A stretch of DNA of 64,000 nt, taken from NCBI RefSeq assembly GCF_037151175.1, contig NZ_JBBCOR010000005.1, positions 186,001 to 250,000 on the forward strand. The letters are read 5' to 3'. Within the stretch, counting starts at the first letter, position 1. Every line of letters starts with the position of its first letter. Both the position numbers and the translations under genes were made by a program. This document shows, piece after piece, positions 43,845-52,667 of this stretch. Origin of the DNA: Asaia sp003994335. GTDB taxonomy: Bacteria; Pseudomonadota; Alphaproteobacteria; Acetobacterales; Acetobacteraceae. The notes beneath the pieces were generated by a model. That model had not been told where the DNA came from, did not search any database, and saw nothing but the letters and a program-made list of their open reading frames with translations.

Positions 43845-44124
43845 GATGATCCCATCGCCTGAAGGAAAAGGGCGTCCGGAGTCTGTTCTAAGCGGAAAGA
43901 AAATGTGTCGAAAATCACATTGTAGTGCGATCTATGTGACAAATCATGCGAGTCATCTGTAAGCACGTTGGCTACGCGGCATTCGACAAGACTGCGCCAC
44001 AACTCTGTGAGATTTGAGGATCAGCTTGTCGCTATGAGATATTTGTGATATTTTTGTTATGTAATCTTTTGGTCTGCTTGGCCCATCATAGCGAAGCATT
44101 TTTTGTCAAAGGCAGTCTTCGACC
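43845..44124. promoter_or_regulatory. Divergent promoter region with a CRP-like site
   Basis: This 280-base region separates eryA-like (minus) and deoR (plus). At 43904-43919, TGTGT-cgaaaa-TCACA matches the CRP consensus TGTGA-N6-TCACA at all but one conserved position. A second dyad, TCACAT (43915-43920) and ATGTGA (43934-43939), overlaps it. The part near 44040-44070 is A+T-rich and probably carries the deoR promoter. Catabolite-type control of eryAB is inference. Confidence 0.45.
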
Positions 44125-44940
44125 ATGAGTGACGACCTCACCTCGCCACCCCCGCTTGATGGTTATCCCGGGATCAAACGTCAGAACCTGAAATCGCGTC
44201 AGCAACAGATCCTCGACCTGCTCTTTGAGCAAGGGAATGCGAGCATCGAGTTTCTGGCCGAGCATTTCGATGTAAGCCGCATGACCATCCACCGTGATGC
44301 CCATGCGCTTGCCAGCCAGGGGCTGATCGACAAAATTCATGGCGGGATCACCCTCAAGAACCGTGCTCGCACGGAGAAGAATGTCGCCTATCGGCAGCAT
44401 CGTGCGGCCAATCTGAAAAAGGCCATCATCCAGCGCGCTGTCTCCATGATCGAGCCGGGACAGGTCATTATTCTCGATGATTCGACGACTGTCGCGGAGA
44501 TGCTGCCGCTGCTGCCGGCACGCGCACCTCTGACCGTGATTACCAATGCCGTTGGAGTGGTGCAGGCTCTCGCCCCCTTCCCCGGTATCAAGATCATCTG
44601 TCTCGGTGGCGACTACAGCAATTCGCGCAATGCGTTTTTCGGACTCGTCTGCGAGCAGGCTGCCCGTTCGCTTCGCGGGAACATCATGTTCATGTCCACC
44701 TCGGTGATCTCGGGGGACACGGCGTTCCAGAACGATCAGGATGTGGTGAAGGTCAAGCGCGCCCTCATGGCGATCGCAGATCGCTGCGTCCTGCTTGTCG
44801 ACAGTACGAAATTCCGCCAGGGCGGGCTACATCGCCTTACATCGCTGCAGGACTTCGATCGTATCCTGACCGATAGCCAGATCAAGCCGGTCGTCGTTTC
44901 GGAACTCGACGCCTCGGGCATCACGGTCGAGGTTTGCTGA
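44125..44940 (+). CDS. DeoR family transcriptional regulator (divergent from eryA)
   Basis: A 271-residue DeoR-type protein distinct from the one at 38425. The HTH includes QGNASIEFLAEHFDVSRMT and RDAHALASQGLIDKIHGG; the DeoRC domain has DDSTTVAEMLPLL, VITNAVGVVQAL and VDSTKF. Being transcribed away from the eryA-like gene across a shared promoter region, it probably controls eryAB. In Brucella the ery regulator EryD is of a different (SorC-like) family, so the regulatory logic differs. Start ATG is the first in frame. Confidence 0.9.
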   Translation: MSDDLTSPPPLDGYPGIKRQNLKSRQQQILDLLFEQGNASIEFLAEHFDVSRMTIHRDAHALASQGLIDKIHGGITLKNRARTEKNVAYRQHRAANLKKAIIQRAVSMIEPGQVIILDDSTTVAEMLPLLPARAPLTVITNAVGVVQALAPFPGIKIICLGGDYSNSRNAFFGLVCEQAARSLRGNIMFMSTSVISGDTAFQNDQDVVKVKRALMAIADRCVLLVDSTKFRQGGLHRLTSLQDFDRILTDSQIKPVVVSELDASGITVEVC

Positions 44941-45005
44941 GAGGCGCGTTGGGCCCGAATGTCTCGCGCATGTCGGAGGAGAATGCCCCCTCTGCGTGGT
45001 GGCGA

Positions 45006-45031
45006 ACGGGGAGAGGTTGTCCCCTCCCCGT
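45006..45031. terminator. Hairpin between convergent deoR and alcohol dehydrogenase genes
   Basis: ACGGGGAG (45006-45013) pairs with CTCCCCGT (45024-45031) around a ten-base loop. The position between two convergent gene ends suggests a terminator for both, but no clear T-run follows on either strand. Confidence 0.4.
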
Positions 45032-45038
45032 ATTCCGA

Positions 45039-46094
45039 TCAGGCAGCGTTTTCGAGCGTCGCCATATCGATGACGAAGCGGTACTTCACATCAGACTTGA
45101 TCATGCGCGAATAGGCGTTCTCGATCTCGTCCATGGCAATCATCTCGATATCGGAGGTGATGCCGTGTTCACCGCAGAAATCGAGCATCTCCTGCGTCTC
45201 GGCAATGCCGCCGATCAGTGAACCAGCGAACTGCCGACGCTTCATGATCAGGCTGAACACCGCGACCGGCAGAGGTTGTTCGGGCGCACCGACCTGGACC
45301 AGCGTGCCCTCACGCTTGAGCAGGTTCAGATAGGTGTTGATATCATGCTCGGCGGCTACCGCGTCGAGAATGAAGTCGAAACGTCCTGTCTCGCGGGCCA
45401 TTGCTTCGGGGTCCTTCGAGAGAACGACCTCATGCGCGCCAAGACGCAGCCCGTCCTCGACCTTGCCCTGCGAGGTCGTGAACAGCACCACCTCGGCACC
45501 GAAGGCGCGCGCAAATTTCACGCCCATATGGCCCAGTCCGCCAAGGCCGACGATACCAACGCGCTGACCGGGACCCACTTTCCAGTGGCGCAGCGGGGAG
45601 TAGGTGGTGATACCCGCGCAGAGTAGCGGCGCAACAGCTGCGAGGTCGAGGTTCTCGGGTACTTTCAGAACAAAGGCCTGGTCGACGACAACGGCCTTGG
45701 AATAACCCCCATAGGTGTTGCCACGGCCCTGCTTGTCTTCACCGTTATAGGTGCCGACAAAGCCGTTCTCGCAATACTGCTCAAGGCCTTCCTTGCAGCT
45801 GGCGCATTCACGGCAGGAATCCACCATGCAGCCTACGCCAGCCAGGTCGCCCACCTTGAACTTGGAAACCGAGGCGCCGACCTCGCTGATGCGTCCGACG
45901 ATTTCGTGGCCGGGAACACAGGGATAGACGGTGTTGTGCCACTCGTTACGCGCCTGATGAATGTCTGAGTGACAGACGCCGCAATAGAGGATGTCGATGC
46001 GGACATCATCGGGGCCGGTATCGCGGCGATCGAATGTGAAAGGTGCGAGACGTTCAGAGGCGCTCTGCGCGCCATAGCCGATACAGGTGAGCAT
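45039..46094 (-). CDS. Zinc-dependent NAD(P) alcohol dehydrogenase (YahK/cinnamyl alcohol type)
   Basis: A 351-residue medium-chain dehydrogenase. The catalytic zinc ligands are in CGVCHSDIH and GHEIVG; the structural zinc cysteines form CRECASCKEGLEQYC. The cofactor fold has VGIVGLGGLGHMGVKFA. These enzymes usually reduce aldehydes with NADPH. It stands alone between the tetrulose locus and the metal efflux operon. A role in detoxifying aldehydes or in polyol metabolism are both possible. Confidence 0.93.
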   Translation of the reverse strand: MLTCIGYGAQSASERLAPFTFDRRDTGPDDVRIDILYCGVCHSDIHQARNEWHNTVYPCVPGHEIVGRISEVGASVSKFKVGDLAGVGCMVDSCRECASCKEGLEQYCENGFVGTYNGEDKQGRGNTYGGYSKAVVVDQAFVLKVPENLDLAAVAPLLCAGITTYSPLRHWKVGPGQRVGIVGLGGLGHMGVKFARAFGAEVVLFTTSQGKVEDGLRLGAHEVVLSKDPEAMARETGRFDFILDAVAAEHDINTYLNLLKREGTLVQVGAPEQPLPVAVFSLIMKRRQFAGSLIGGIAETQEMLDFCGEHGITSDIEMIAMDEIENAYSRMIKSDVKYRFVIDMATLENAA

Positions 46095-46210
46095 CGTTTT
46101 TCTCCGACTGGGCTTGCGCCGTTACAACGAAAATCGCCGCGCTGCCGCAAGGGCAGTCACGGTGACTATTTCGTAGCATGTCGAACTAACGTCCGATATG
46201 GCTCCCCGGT

Positions 46211-49200
46211 TCACTCTGTCACTGCTGCCCGCGCGCGGCGCCCCTCACGCCAGGTGGACAGGCGTATGTAAAGGGTCGGCAGCACCAGCAGGGTGAGCGC
46301 CGTGCAGGAAATCAGGCCGCCGATCACGACTGTCGCCAGGGGCTTCTCGACCTCGGCTCCCTCGCTCATGGAAAACGCCATCGGGAAGAAGCCGAGACAT
46401 GCGACAGTCGCCGTGGCCATGACGGGGCGGAAGCGCTCCCGGGCGGAGGTGATCGCGGCTTCCACTGCGCCGAAACCGGCGAGGCGTTTGTCACGGATGT
46501 AGGAGATGAGCACCACGCCATTGAGCGTCGCAACGCCGAACAGGGCAATGAATCCGATACCCGCCGAGATGCTGAACGGCATGGCGCGTATCCACAGTGC
46601 GATGATGCCGCCTGTTGCCGCAAAAGGCAGATTTACAAACACAAGGGCCGCCAGCCAGACATCGCCCAAGGCCAGGATCAACAGGCAGAAAATCAGCACG
46701 AGCGTGATAGGGACGACGATCTCGAGACGCGCCACCGCGGTCTGAAGATTGCGGAACTGCCCGCTCCATTCGATGCGATAGCCAAGCGGCAGTTTGATCT
46801 GCGTTTTGACCGCCCTCTGCGCTTCCTGAACGAAGGAGCTGAGATCACGGCCACGTACATTCGCCTGAACCATCATGCGCCGCTCCCCCTGATTGCGCCG
46901 GATGGCCGCAGGACCGTCGCGCATGGTGATCTCGGCAACCTGATCGAGGCGCACCGAGTGGTCGTCACGGGTCAGGACAGGAAGCAGGCGGATATCGTCG
47001 AGGTCCTGACGCGCCTCGGGCATGATACGGACTTCGGTCGGAATGAGAGCATCCTGCAGGGCAACGGGCGGGCCAACATGGCCGCCAATCGATTCCACAA
47101 CGTCGAGAACCTCGGACGTATCGACATTCAGGCGGGCAGCCGCAGTACGATCGACGTCAATATGCAGATAGGGGATGGTCCCGACATCCTGCGGCGCGAC
47201 ATCTGCCGCACCCGCGACGCCGTCCACAACGCGGGCGGTACGCGCTGCGAGGGCCATGAGCGTGTCGATATCCGGGCCATAAATTCCGATAGCGATCTGT
47301 GACCGCACGCCCGATTGCAGATCATCCATGCGCATCTGGATGGGCTGGCTCCAGGAATAGAGCGAGCCGGGATTGTTCTTGCGTAGCGCGGCATCGAGGG
47401 CCCGGATGAGCCCTTCCTGCGTGTCGGCAGTCTTCCAGTCGCTGCGTGGCTTGAGCAAAACATAGGTATCCGATTGCTCGCCACCCTGGGGGTCGGTCGG
47501 AATGGCAGAGGTGCCGCTGTTGCTTACCACCATACGAATATCGGGGAACTGCTTCAGCGTGCGCTCGATCTGCTGGATGGAACGCAGAGAGGCATCGAGG
47601 GAGATACCGGGCAGGCGGGTGGAGGTGACGATCAGATCGCCTTCCTGCAATTGCGGGATGAATTCCCCACCCAGTCGCGTCGTCAGGCCCAGAGACAGGA
47701 CCAGAACCACGAGCGCGATCCCCACCACCATTTTCCCATGCGCCATGCACCAACGCGAGGCCGGACCGAAGCCACGCCTCAGAAAACGGATGAAAAATGT
47801 GTCGTGTTCCGTCCCGCTTTCGGGGGCGGGATGCCCCTCGCCCCCATGAGAATCTCGTTCATGCGCGCCATGACCGGGCTTGATGCGCATGATGAGGGCG
47901 GCGAAGGCGGGTACTGCCACGAGCGCATAGATCAGTGAGGCGATCAGCGCCAGTATAACGGTCTGAGCCATGGGCCGGAACATCCGCCCCTCGACGCCTT
48001 CAAGCGTGAGTACGGGCAGATAGACCATGATGATGATCAGAATGGCGAAAATGACCGGCCGCGCAACGGAAGCCACCGTGGTGGCAATACGCTGGGTGAG
48101 CGGCACGGATCTATCGGCCTGGCTCGACAGAACGCTCTCTACAATCACGAGCGCACTATCTACCACCATGCCGAAATCGATGGCACCGAGACTGAGTAGA
48201 TTGGCCGAAATGCCTAGATGGCGCATCCCGACCATGGCTGCCACGAGTGAGAACGGAATGACCGAGATGATCACCAGCGAGGCCCGCCAGTCGCCGATCA
48301 CCACCAGCAGGACGAAGAGTACCAGGAGCGCGCCGAGGATCAGGTTCTCCTTGACCGTGTGGATCGTGACATCGGTCAGTGTAGCGCGGCTGTAATAGGG
48401 TTCGAGCGTCACGCCCTCGGGCAGGGTCGAGACGATCTTGGGCAACGCCGCGTTGATACGTGCGAGCGTGGCTTTCGCATTGGCCCCCTGCTGCAACAGA
48501 ATGACGGCATTGACGATCTCGCCTTCGCCATCGCGGGTAACGCCGCCCAGTCGTGGCAGACGCCCCTCCTGTACCGTGCCGACATCGCGCACATGCACGA
48601 CCCCGCCATTAGGCATGCTGCGAACCTGAACCTCGCCAAGCTCGTGCAGGCTGTCGATCAGGGAGCGTCCGACGATGATATGCTGTTCGTCATTATGCTC
48701 GATCCAGGCGCCCCCGGCGGCTTCGTTATCCTTGTCTACGGCATTGAAGACATCGGATACCGAAACACGGAACTGGCGCAATGCCATGGGGTTGAGCGCC
48801 ACCTGATAGGTCTGTGACGCGCCGCCATTGATATTGACGTCGATCACGCCCGGGATGAGCCGCAGCTTCGGGACCACGTTCCACGTCATGATACGGTTCA
48901 GCGTGGCAAGAGATCGATCCTTGCCGTGGATCTGGATCTGCAGGATCTCACCCATGCCCGTCGCCATGGGACCCATGGTGATGGACAGTCCCCGTACCGA
49001 AACTGCATTGCGCGCAAGCGACAGTCGCTCGGCCACGAGCTGTCGGGCGCGATAGATATCTGTCCCGTCATCGAAACCGAGATAGAGCACCGACACACCC
49101 GTACGTGAGACCGAGCGCATCGAGTTGACGCCCACGATCCCCGACATGACCGTTTCGATCGGGAAGGTCACCAGACGCTCGACCTCTTCGGTCGGCAGGC

Positions 49201-49357
49201 CGGGGGCACGCACCGACACCAGAACCTGACGCGGTGAAATATCGGGAACCGGCTCGACGGAGAGAGAGCGCAGGTCGGCAATTCCTGCGATCATGAGCAG
49301 TATCACCGCGCCCAGAATGGCCGCGCGTCCCTTCAGTAGGGCAAGCATGAAACGCAT
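46211..49357 (-). CDS. Heavy-metal efflux RND transporter (CzcA/CusA family)
   Basis: A 1048-residue inner-membrane proton antiporter. The TM4 proton-relay segment GAIDFGMVVDSALVIVE carries the two aspartates typical of the heavy-metal RND group. The usual duplication (two sets of six helices with large periplasmic loops) is evident. A cytoplasmic or loop insert around residues 500-525 is unusually histidine-rich (GHGAHERDSHGGEGH). It follows the adaptor gene by two bases in an outer-membrane/adaptor/pump operon. The metal is not certain; the motif favours divalent cations such as Co, Zn or Ni. Confidence 0.9.
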   Translation of the reverse strand: MRFMLALLKGRAAILGAVILLMIAGIADLRSLSVEPVPDISPRQVLVSVRAPGLPTEEVERLVTFPIETVMSGIVGVNSMRSVSRTGVSVLYLGFDDGTDIYRARQLVAERLSLARNAVSVRGLSITMGPMATGMGEILQIQIHGKDRSLATLNRIMTWNVVPKLRLIPGVIDVNINGGASQTYQVALNPMALRQFRVSVSDVFNAVDKDNEAAGGAWIEHNDEQHIIVGRSLIDSLHELGEVQVRSMPNGGVVHVRDVGTVQEGRLPRLGGVTRDGEGEIVNAVILLQQGANAKATLARINAALPKIVSTLPEGVTLEPYYSRATLTDVTIHTVKENLILGALLVLFVLLVVIGDWRASLVIISVIPFSLVAAMVGMRHLGISANLLSLGAIDFGMVVDSALVIVESVLSSQADRSVPLTQRIATTVASVARPVIFAILIIIMVYLPVLTLEGVEGRMFRPMAQTVILALIASLIYALVAVPAFAALIMRIKPGHGAHERDSHGGEGHPAPESGTEHDTFFIRFLRRGFGPASRWCMAHGKMVVGIALVVLVLSLGLTTRLGGEFIPQLQEGDLIVTSTRLPGISLDASLRSIQQIERTLKQFPDIRMVVSNSGTSAIPTDPQGGEQSDTYVLLKPRSDWKTADTQEGLIRALDAALRKNNPGSLYSWSQPIQMRMDDLQSGVRSQIAIGIYGPDIDTLMALAARTARVVDGVAGAADVAPQDVGTIPYLHIDVDRTAAARLNVDTSEVLDVVESIGGHVGPPVALQDALIPTEVRIMPEARQDLDDIRLLPVLTRDDHSVRLDQVAEITMRDGPAAIRRNQGERRMMVQANVRGRDLSSFVQEAQRAVKTQIKLPLGYRIEWSGQFRNLQTAVARLEIVVPITLVLIFCLLILALGDVWLAALVFVNLPFAATGGIIALWIRAMPFSISAGIGFIALFGVATLNGVVLISYIRDKRLAGFGAVEAAITSARERFRPVMATATVACLGFFPMAFSMSEGAEVEKPLATVVIGGLISCTALTLLVLPTLYIRLSTWREGRRARAAVTE

Positions 49358-49359
49358 GA

Positions 49360-50553
49360 TTACCTCTGGCCCCCGGCCTTGTCCTTTTCGAGGGGCGGCG
49401 ACAGCAGGGCCTGGGATTTAAGGACGAAGCTTCCATCCGTCACGACGGTTTCGCCGGGCTTCAGACCGGACGTCACGACAATCGTCCCGTCTAGCTCGGG
49501 CCCCACAGAGACCTTGCGCGCTTCATAGTGTGACTCGCCCAGACGCACGAAGACACAGCTCTGGTTGCCGATCGTCTGGATGGCAGCCTGCGGAATGAGC
49601 ACACCGCTGACCGTGCTGGTCGAGAACAGCCGTGATTTGACGAGCATCTCGGGCCTGAGGAGGCGCTGGCTGTTATCCACCAGACTGCGCACCAGAACAT
49701 GGCGTGTCATAGGATCGACACTTCCCTCGATCAGGTCGATGCGGGATTCGATCGGCCGGGAGTCAGGGGTAGGCCAGGTGAGCTGGCGTCCCCCGCGCGA
49801 CAGGCGCGTCGCCTGCTGCTCTCCTACCTGCGAAACGACCCAGACATGAGAGAGATCGTCGATTTCCACCGCCGCCGCCGCGCGGTTGGAGACTTCCTCT
49901 CCCACCGAGACGATGATCTTGTTCACGATGCCGTCGATTGGTGAGATGACGGAGGAGTGCAACCCGTCGGCGCGTTCCGCCGAGGAGGTGAAGCGCGCCA
50001 GTCTTTCCCGCTCGTTCTGCACAAGGGCTTCGCTGCGCTTGACCGTGCCCTGGGCATCACGCAGGCGTGAATAGCGTCGCTGGGCTTCCCCTTGCGAGAC
50101 CGCGCCTCCCTGAAGCGAGCGTGCGCGATCATAGGAGAGGCTTGCGTCGTCGCGCAGGGCGCGTGCCTGTTGCAGGGCGGCTTCGGCCGAGAGCAGGCGT
50201 TGTCGTTCGTCACTGAGGCTGAAGTCATCATAGGTGAACAGGACCTGCCCCTTTTTGACCACCTCGCCTGGTGTGACGAGAACAGACTGCACCCTGCCCT
50301 GCCCTACCGGATGCAGCCGGGCGCTCTTGCGGTCATCCTGATCGATATAGGCCGGGACATCGACATGCGGAGGGAGAGCCCCCTTATGGCCGATCGCCAC
50401 ATGGATCCCCTCCGATTCGAGGGCTTCCGGTGCGATCGTCAGGGGGGCTGTGGGCCATAAAGCAGCGGCCTGCGCATAGGCCCTGGGAGTGAAAAAGGGA
50501 TTTGACGCGCCGAGCATCAGGATGGAAGCGAGGGGCAGGAAGGCGTATTTCAT
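49360..50553 (-). CDS. RND periplasmic adaptor (CzcB/CusB family)
   Basis: A 397-residue membrane fusion protein with an N-terminal signal peptide (MKYAFLPLASILMLGASNP). The adaptor has a lipoyl-like half (VLVTPGEVVKKGQVLFTYDD), a coiled-coil hairpin (about residues 110-190) and a second lipoyl/beta-barrel part (SSVISPIDGIVNKIIVSVGEEV). It links the pump to the outer-membrane channel. The ATG overlaps the channel gene stop by four bases, and the stop is two bases before the pump gene. Confidence 0.9.
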   Translation of the reverse strand: MKYAFLPLASILMLGASNPFFTPRAYAQAAALWPTAPLTIAPEALESEGIHVAIGHKGALPPHVDVPAYIDQDDRKSARLHPVGQGRVQSVLVTPGEVVKKGQVLFTYDDFSLSDERQRLLSAEAALQQARALRDDASLSYDRARSLQGGAVSQGEAQRRYSRLRDAQGTVKRSEALVQNERERLARFTSSAERADGLHSSVISPIDGIVNKIIVSVGEEVSNRAAAAVEIDDLSHVWVVSQVGEQQATRLSRGGRQLTWPTPDSRPIESRIDLIEGSVDPMTRHVLVRSLVDNSQRLLRPEMLVKSRLFSTSTVSGVLIPQAAIQTIGNQSCVFVRLGESHYEARKVSVGPELDGTIVVTSGLKPGETVVTDGSFVLKSQALLSPPLEKDKAGGQR

Positions 50554-51932
50554 GGGTAGTTTCCTGCCATCAGGCTCATTCGGATCATGGCGGCGTGCCA
50601 GATCACATCGGCTTCCGCACTGCGTTGGCCGGCTTCCAGCGCCGCGCGGCGCGCGCGCAGATATTCGATCACCGGCGTCTCACCCACGCTCCACGCATGC
50701 TCGAGATCTCCGGCACGGGCATTGAGGGCGTGTACGGAGGTCGTGGTGTGACGCAGCATCGACAGCGCCGAGCTCAGGCTGGCACGTGTCTGTCGATACT
50801 CTACCGTCACCTTGCGCTGGGCGAGCACGGCGTCGCGCTCGGCGGCGCCCATGGCCTTGACCTCTTTCATGATCATGGGCGTGTTGCGCGCCTCGCTGGG
50901 GAGCGCCATCGAGAATTGGACCCCCACCTGTGTATCCCAGGGGCTGCCATACTGGCCCTGCTTGACGACCTGAACACCCACTTGGGGGTTGGGCATGTAG
51001 GAGTGCCGCGCCACGGAATAGGCCGCCCGTGCGCTCTTGGTCACAGCATTGGCCATTTCGATGCGCGGGTCCCGTGCCGGGTCGAGGGCGAGGTTCTGCG
51101 TGCCCAGGATACGGCCGTCCAGCGAGAGAATATCGGGGATCTCATCTGTGCCGGTCAGGGCATCGAGCTCGGCACGTGCGCTTTCCAGAGCCTGCTCGGC
51201 CTGGGCGATCTGGGCGTCGAGATCGGCTTTCTCGCCCACCACTGCGTCGAAATCCGAGGAGGCGATTTCGCCAGCGCGCAGCCCTTGCTGTGAGCTGCGT
51301 ACCACACGGTCAAGGAGATCGCTGGTGGCGCGCAGATTGCCGATCTTTTTCTGCAACAAGGTCGCACTGCTGGCGAGGTCGAGCACTCTGACCGAGCTCA
51401 GGAGATGCTGAACCTTGATCCGCGCGCGCGCCACGGCTTCATCTGCCAGCGCATTGCGCATGGTCGCCGTGCCCTGTCCCGGCAACCAGAGCGGAATGCT
51501 GATGCTGCCTTGGTAGGTTGTATAGCCAAGATTCGTGCCGATAAAATGGTCATCGAGATACTGCCCAGCGAGGATCGGCCCGTCTGGAAACCAGGATTGC
51601 GCGGCGTTGGCGTTTTTGTGTGAAGCCGAAGCGTCGATCGAGAAGGACTGGTTGGCCGGATCGCGGTCCCAGGCAGCGCGTATGGCGTCGTGGAAACTCT
51701 CCGCCCGGGAAGCCGGCGCTGTGATCGCGAGACCGAGCATGAGTGAGAAAGCGACCCCGAGGGTATGCCCGTTGCGTCTTGTCCCGGCACGAACAGAGTT
51801 GACGCGAGAGGGTACGCTTTTCGGCGTCACGACAAAGGGCGGCGCAGCCGCTGAGGGCGCGGCAGGAGAACACGCGGCATGGGGAGCCGAGGTGCGGAAC
51901 GGCAGCCTGTTCGACCAGAGAATCACTGACAT
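50550..51932 (-). CDS. TolC-family outer membrane channel of the metal efflux system (CzcC-like)
   Basis: A 460-residue outer-membrane efflux protein. The mature region begins near AESFHDAIRAAWDRDPANQS and has the two repeated helical-barrel segments of the TolC/OEP family. The signal peptide-like segment (HTLGVAFSLMLGLAITAPASRA) starts only around residue 56, so the true start may lie downstream of the ATG at 51932, for example at the GTG near codon 44. First gene of the three-gene efflux operon; a near-perfect inverted repeat lies about 75 bases upstream. Confidence 0.87.
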   Translation of the reverse strand: MSVILWSNRLPFRTSAPHAACSPAAPSAAAPPFVVTPKSVPSRVNSVRAGTRRNGHTLGVAFSLMLGLAITAPASRAESFHDAIRAAWDRDPANQSFSIDASASHKNANAAQSWFPDGPILAGQYLDDHFIGTNLGYTTYQGSISIPLWLPGQGTATMRNALADEAVARARIKVQHLLSSVRVLDLASSATLLQKKIGNLRATSDLLDRVVRSSQQGLRAGEIASSDFDAVVGEKADLDAQIAQAEQALESARAELDALTGTDEIPDILSLDGRILGTQNLALDPARDPRIEMANAVTKSARAAYSVARHSYMPNPQVGVQVVKQGQYGSPWDTQVGVQFSMALPSEARNTPMIMKEVKAMGAAERDAVLAQRKVTVEYRQTRASLSSALSMLRHTTTSVHALNARAGDLEHAWSVGETPVIEYLRARRAALEAGQRSAEADVIWHAAMIRMSLMAGNYP

Positions 51933-52005
51933 GATGGCGCGATCTTAGGCGCAGTTGCGCGGCGCTCCGCGACAAAACTTGGCTGGACAATAAAATAAAA
52001 AATAA

Positions 52006-52026
52006 CTGTTGCCAGAGTGGCAGCAG
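52006..52026. promoter_or_regulatory. Near-perfect inverted repeat upstream of the metal efflux operon
   Basis: CTGTTGCCA (52006-52014) and TGGCAGCAG (52018-52026) pair at eight of nine positions around three bases. An A+T-rich tract lies between it and the channel gene. It could be an operator for a metal sensor, though no sensor gene is adjacent. Confidence 0.45.
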
Positions 52027-52223
52027 TCATGGGGGCAGTAACCGGGGGTGGTACCAGAAACGATCAGAGGCAAGCCAATCAGGCGTTGCGCCAAATGGCC
52101 GCCATTCTGGAGCACTCGGCGATTGTTGGACTCACGACAGGCGGCTGATGCAACGGCTCGTGAATGCATATTTCTTAACCGCGTATCTCGGTGCTGATCG
52201 GCGGCGCATGTTGCGCACGCCTG

Positions 52224-52562
52224 CTATATGGGGATGCCGTCTAGTTTCCTTACCCAATGCGCATGGCGGTTCTTGAGGGCCTTGTTCTGGATGTATGCAG
52301 CGTCGTCATCTCCCTCCAGTCGCTCGATCACGTCGAAAGAAAATGCGTCCTGTCCGTGCTTCCTCCATATCTCCTGGAGTGACTTGAACGGATTACTGTT
52401 ATTCCTGAGCGTGAACCAAAGGCGGTTCTGGATAGTCGCAAGGTCCGGGGCTGCACCAATCCACACATGAGCCGATGCCACGCATCGAACGGCGTAAATC
52501 CCAGCCTCGCGTTTTCGCTCCTTATAAGCCGCGATCGCTGACCTGCGTTCGGTCGCTTTCAT
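52224..52562 (-). CDS. GIY-YIG nuclease-like small protein
   Basis: A 112-residue protein. The stretch AGIYAVRC and, 20 residues later, WIGAAPDLATIQNRLWFTLR resembles the GIY-YIG fold, with an arginine and a later glutamate-containing helix (DAFSFDVIERLEGDD). Stand-alone GIY-YIG proteins of this size are common and mostly uncharacterised. It lies in a gene-poor stretch between the efflux operon and the DUF2239 gene. No nuclease activity can be claimed. Confidence 0.7.
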   Translation of the reverse strand: MKATERRSAIAAYKERKREAGIYAVRCVASAHVWIGAAPDLATIQNRLWFTLRNNSNPFKSLQEIWRKHGQDAFSFDVIERLEGDDDAAYIQNKALKNRHAHWVRKLDGIPI

Positions 52563-52667
52563 CAGGTTCCCCCTTTTACCAAGGCTCTATCCTAATTCAG
52601 AACGCTACCTGGCACAATAACATCCGGGTAAATTGATTTATATTTTCGTCCGGATATAAGTAGGAGA

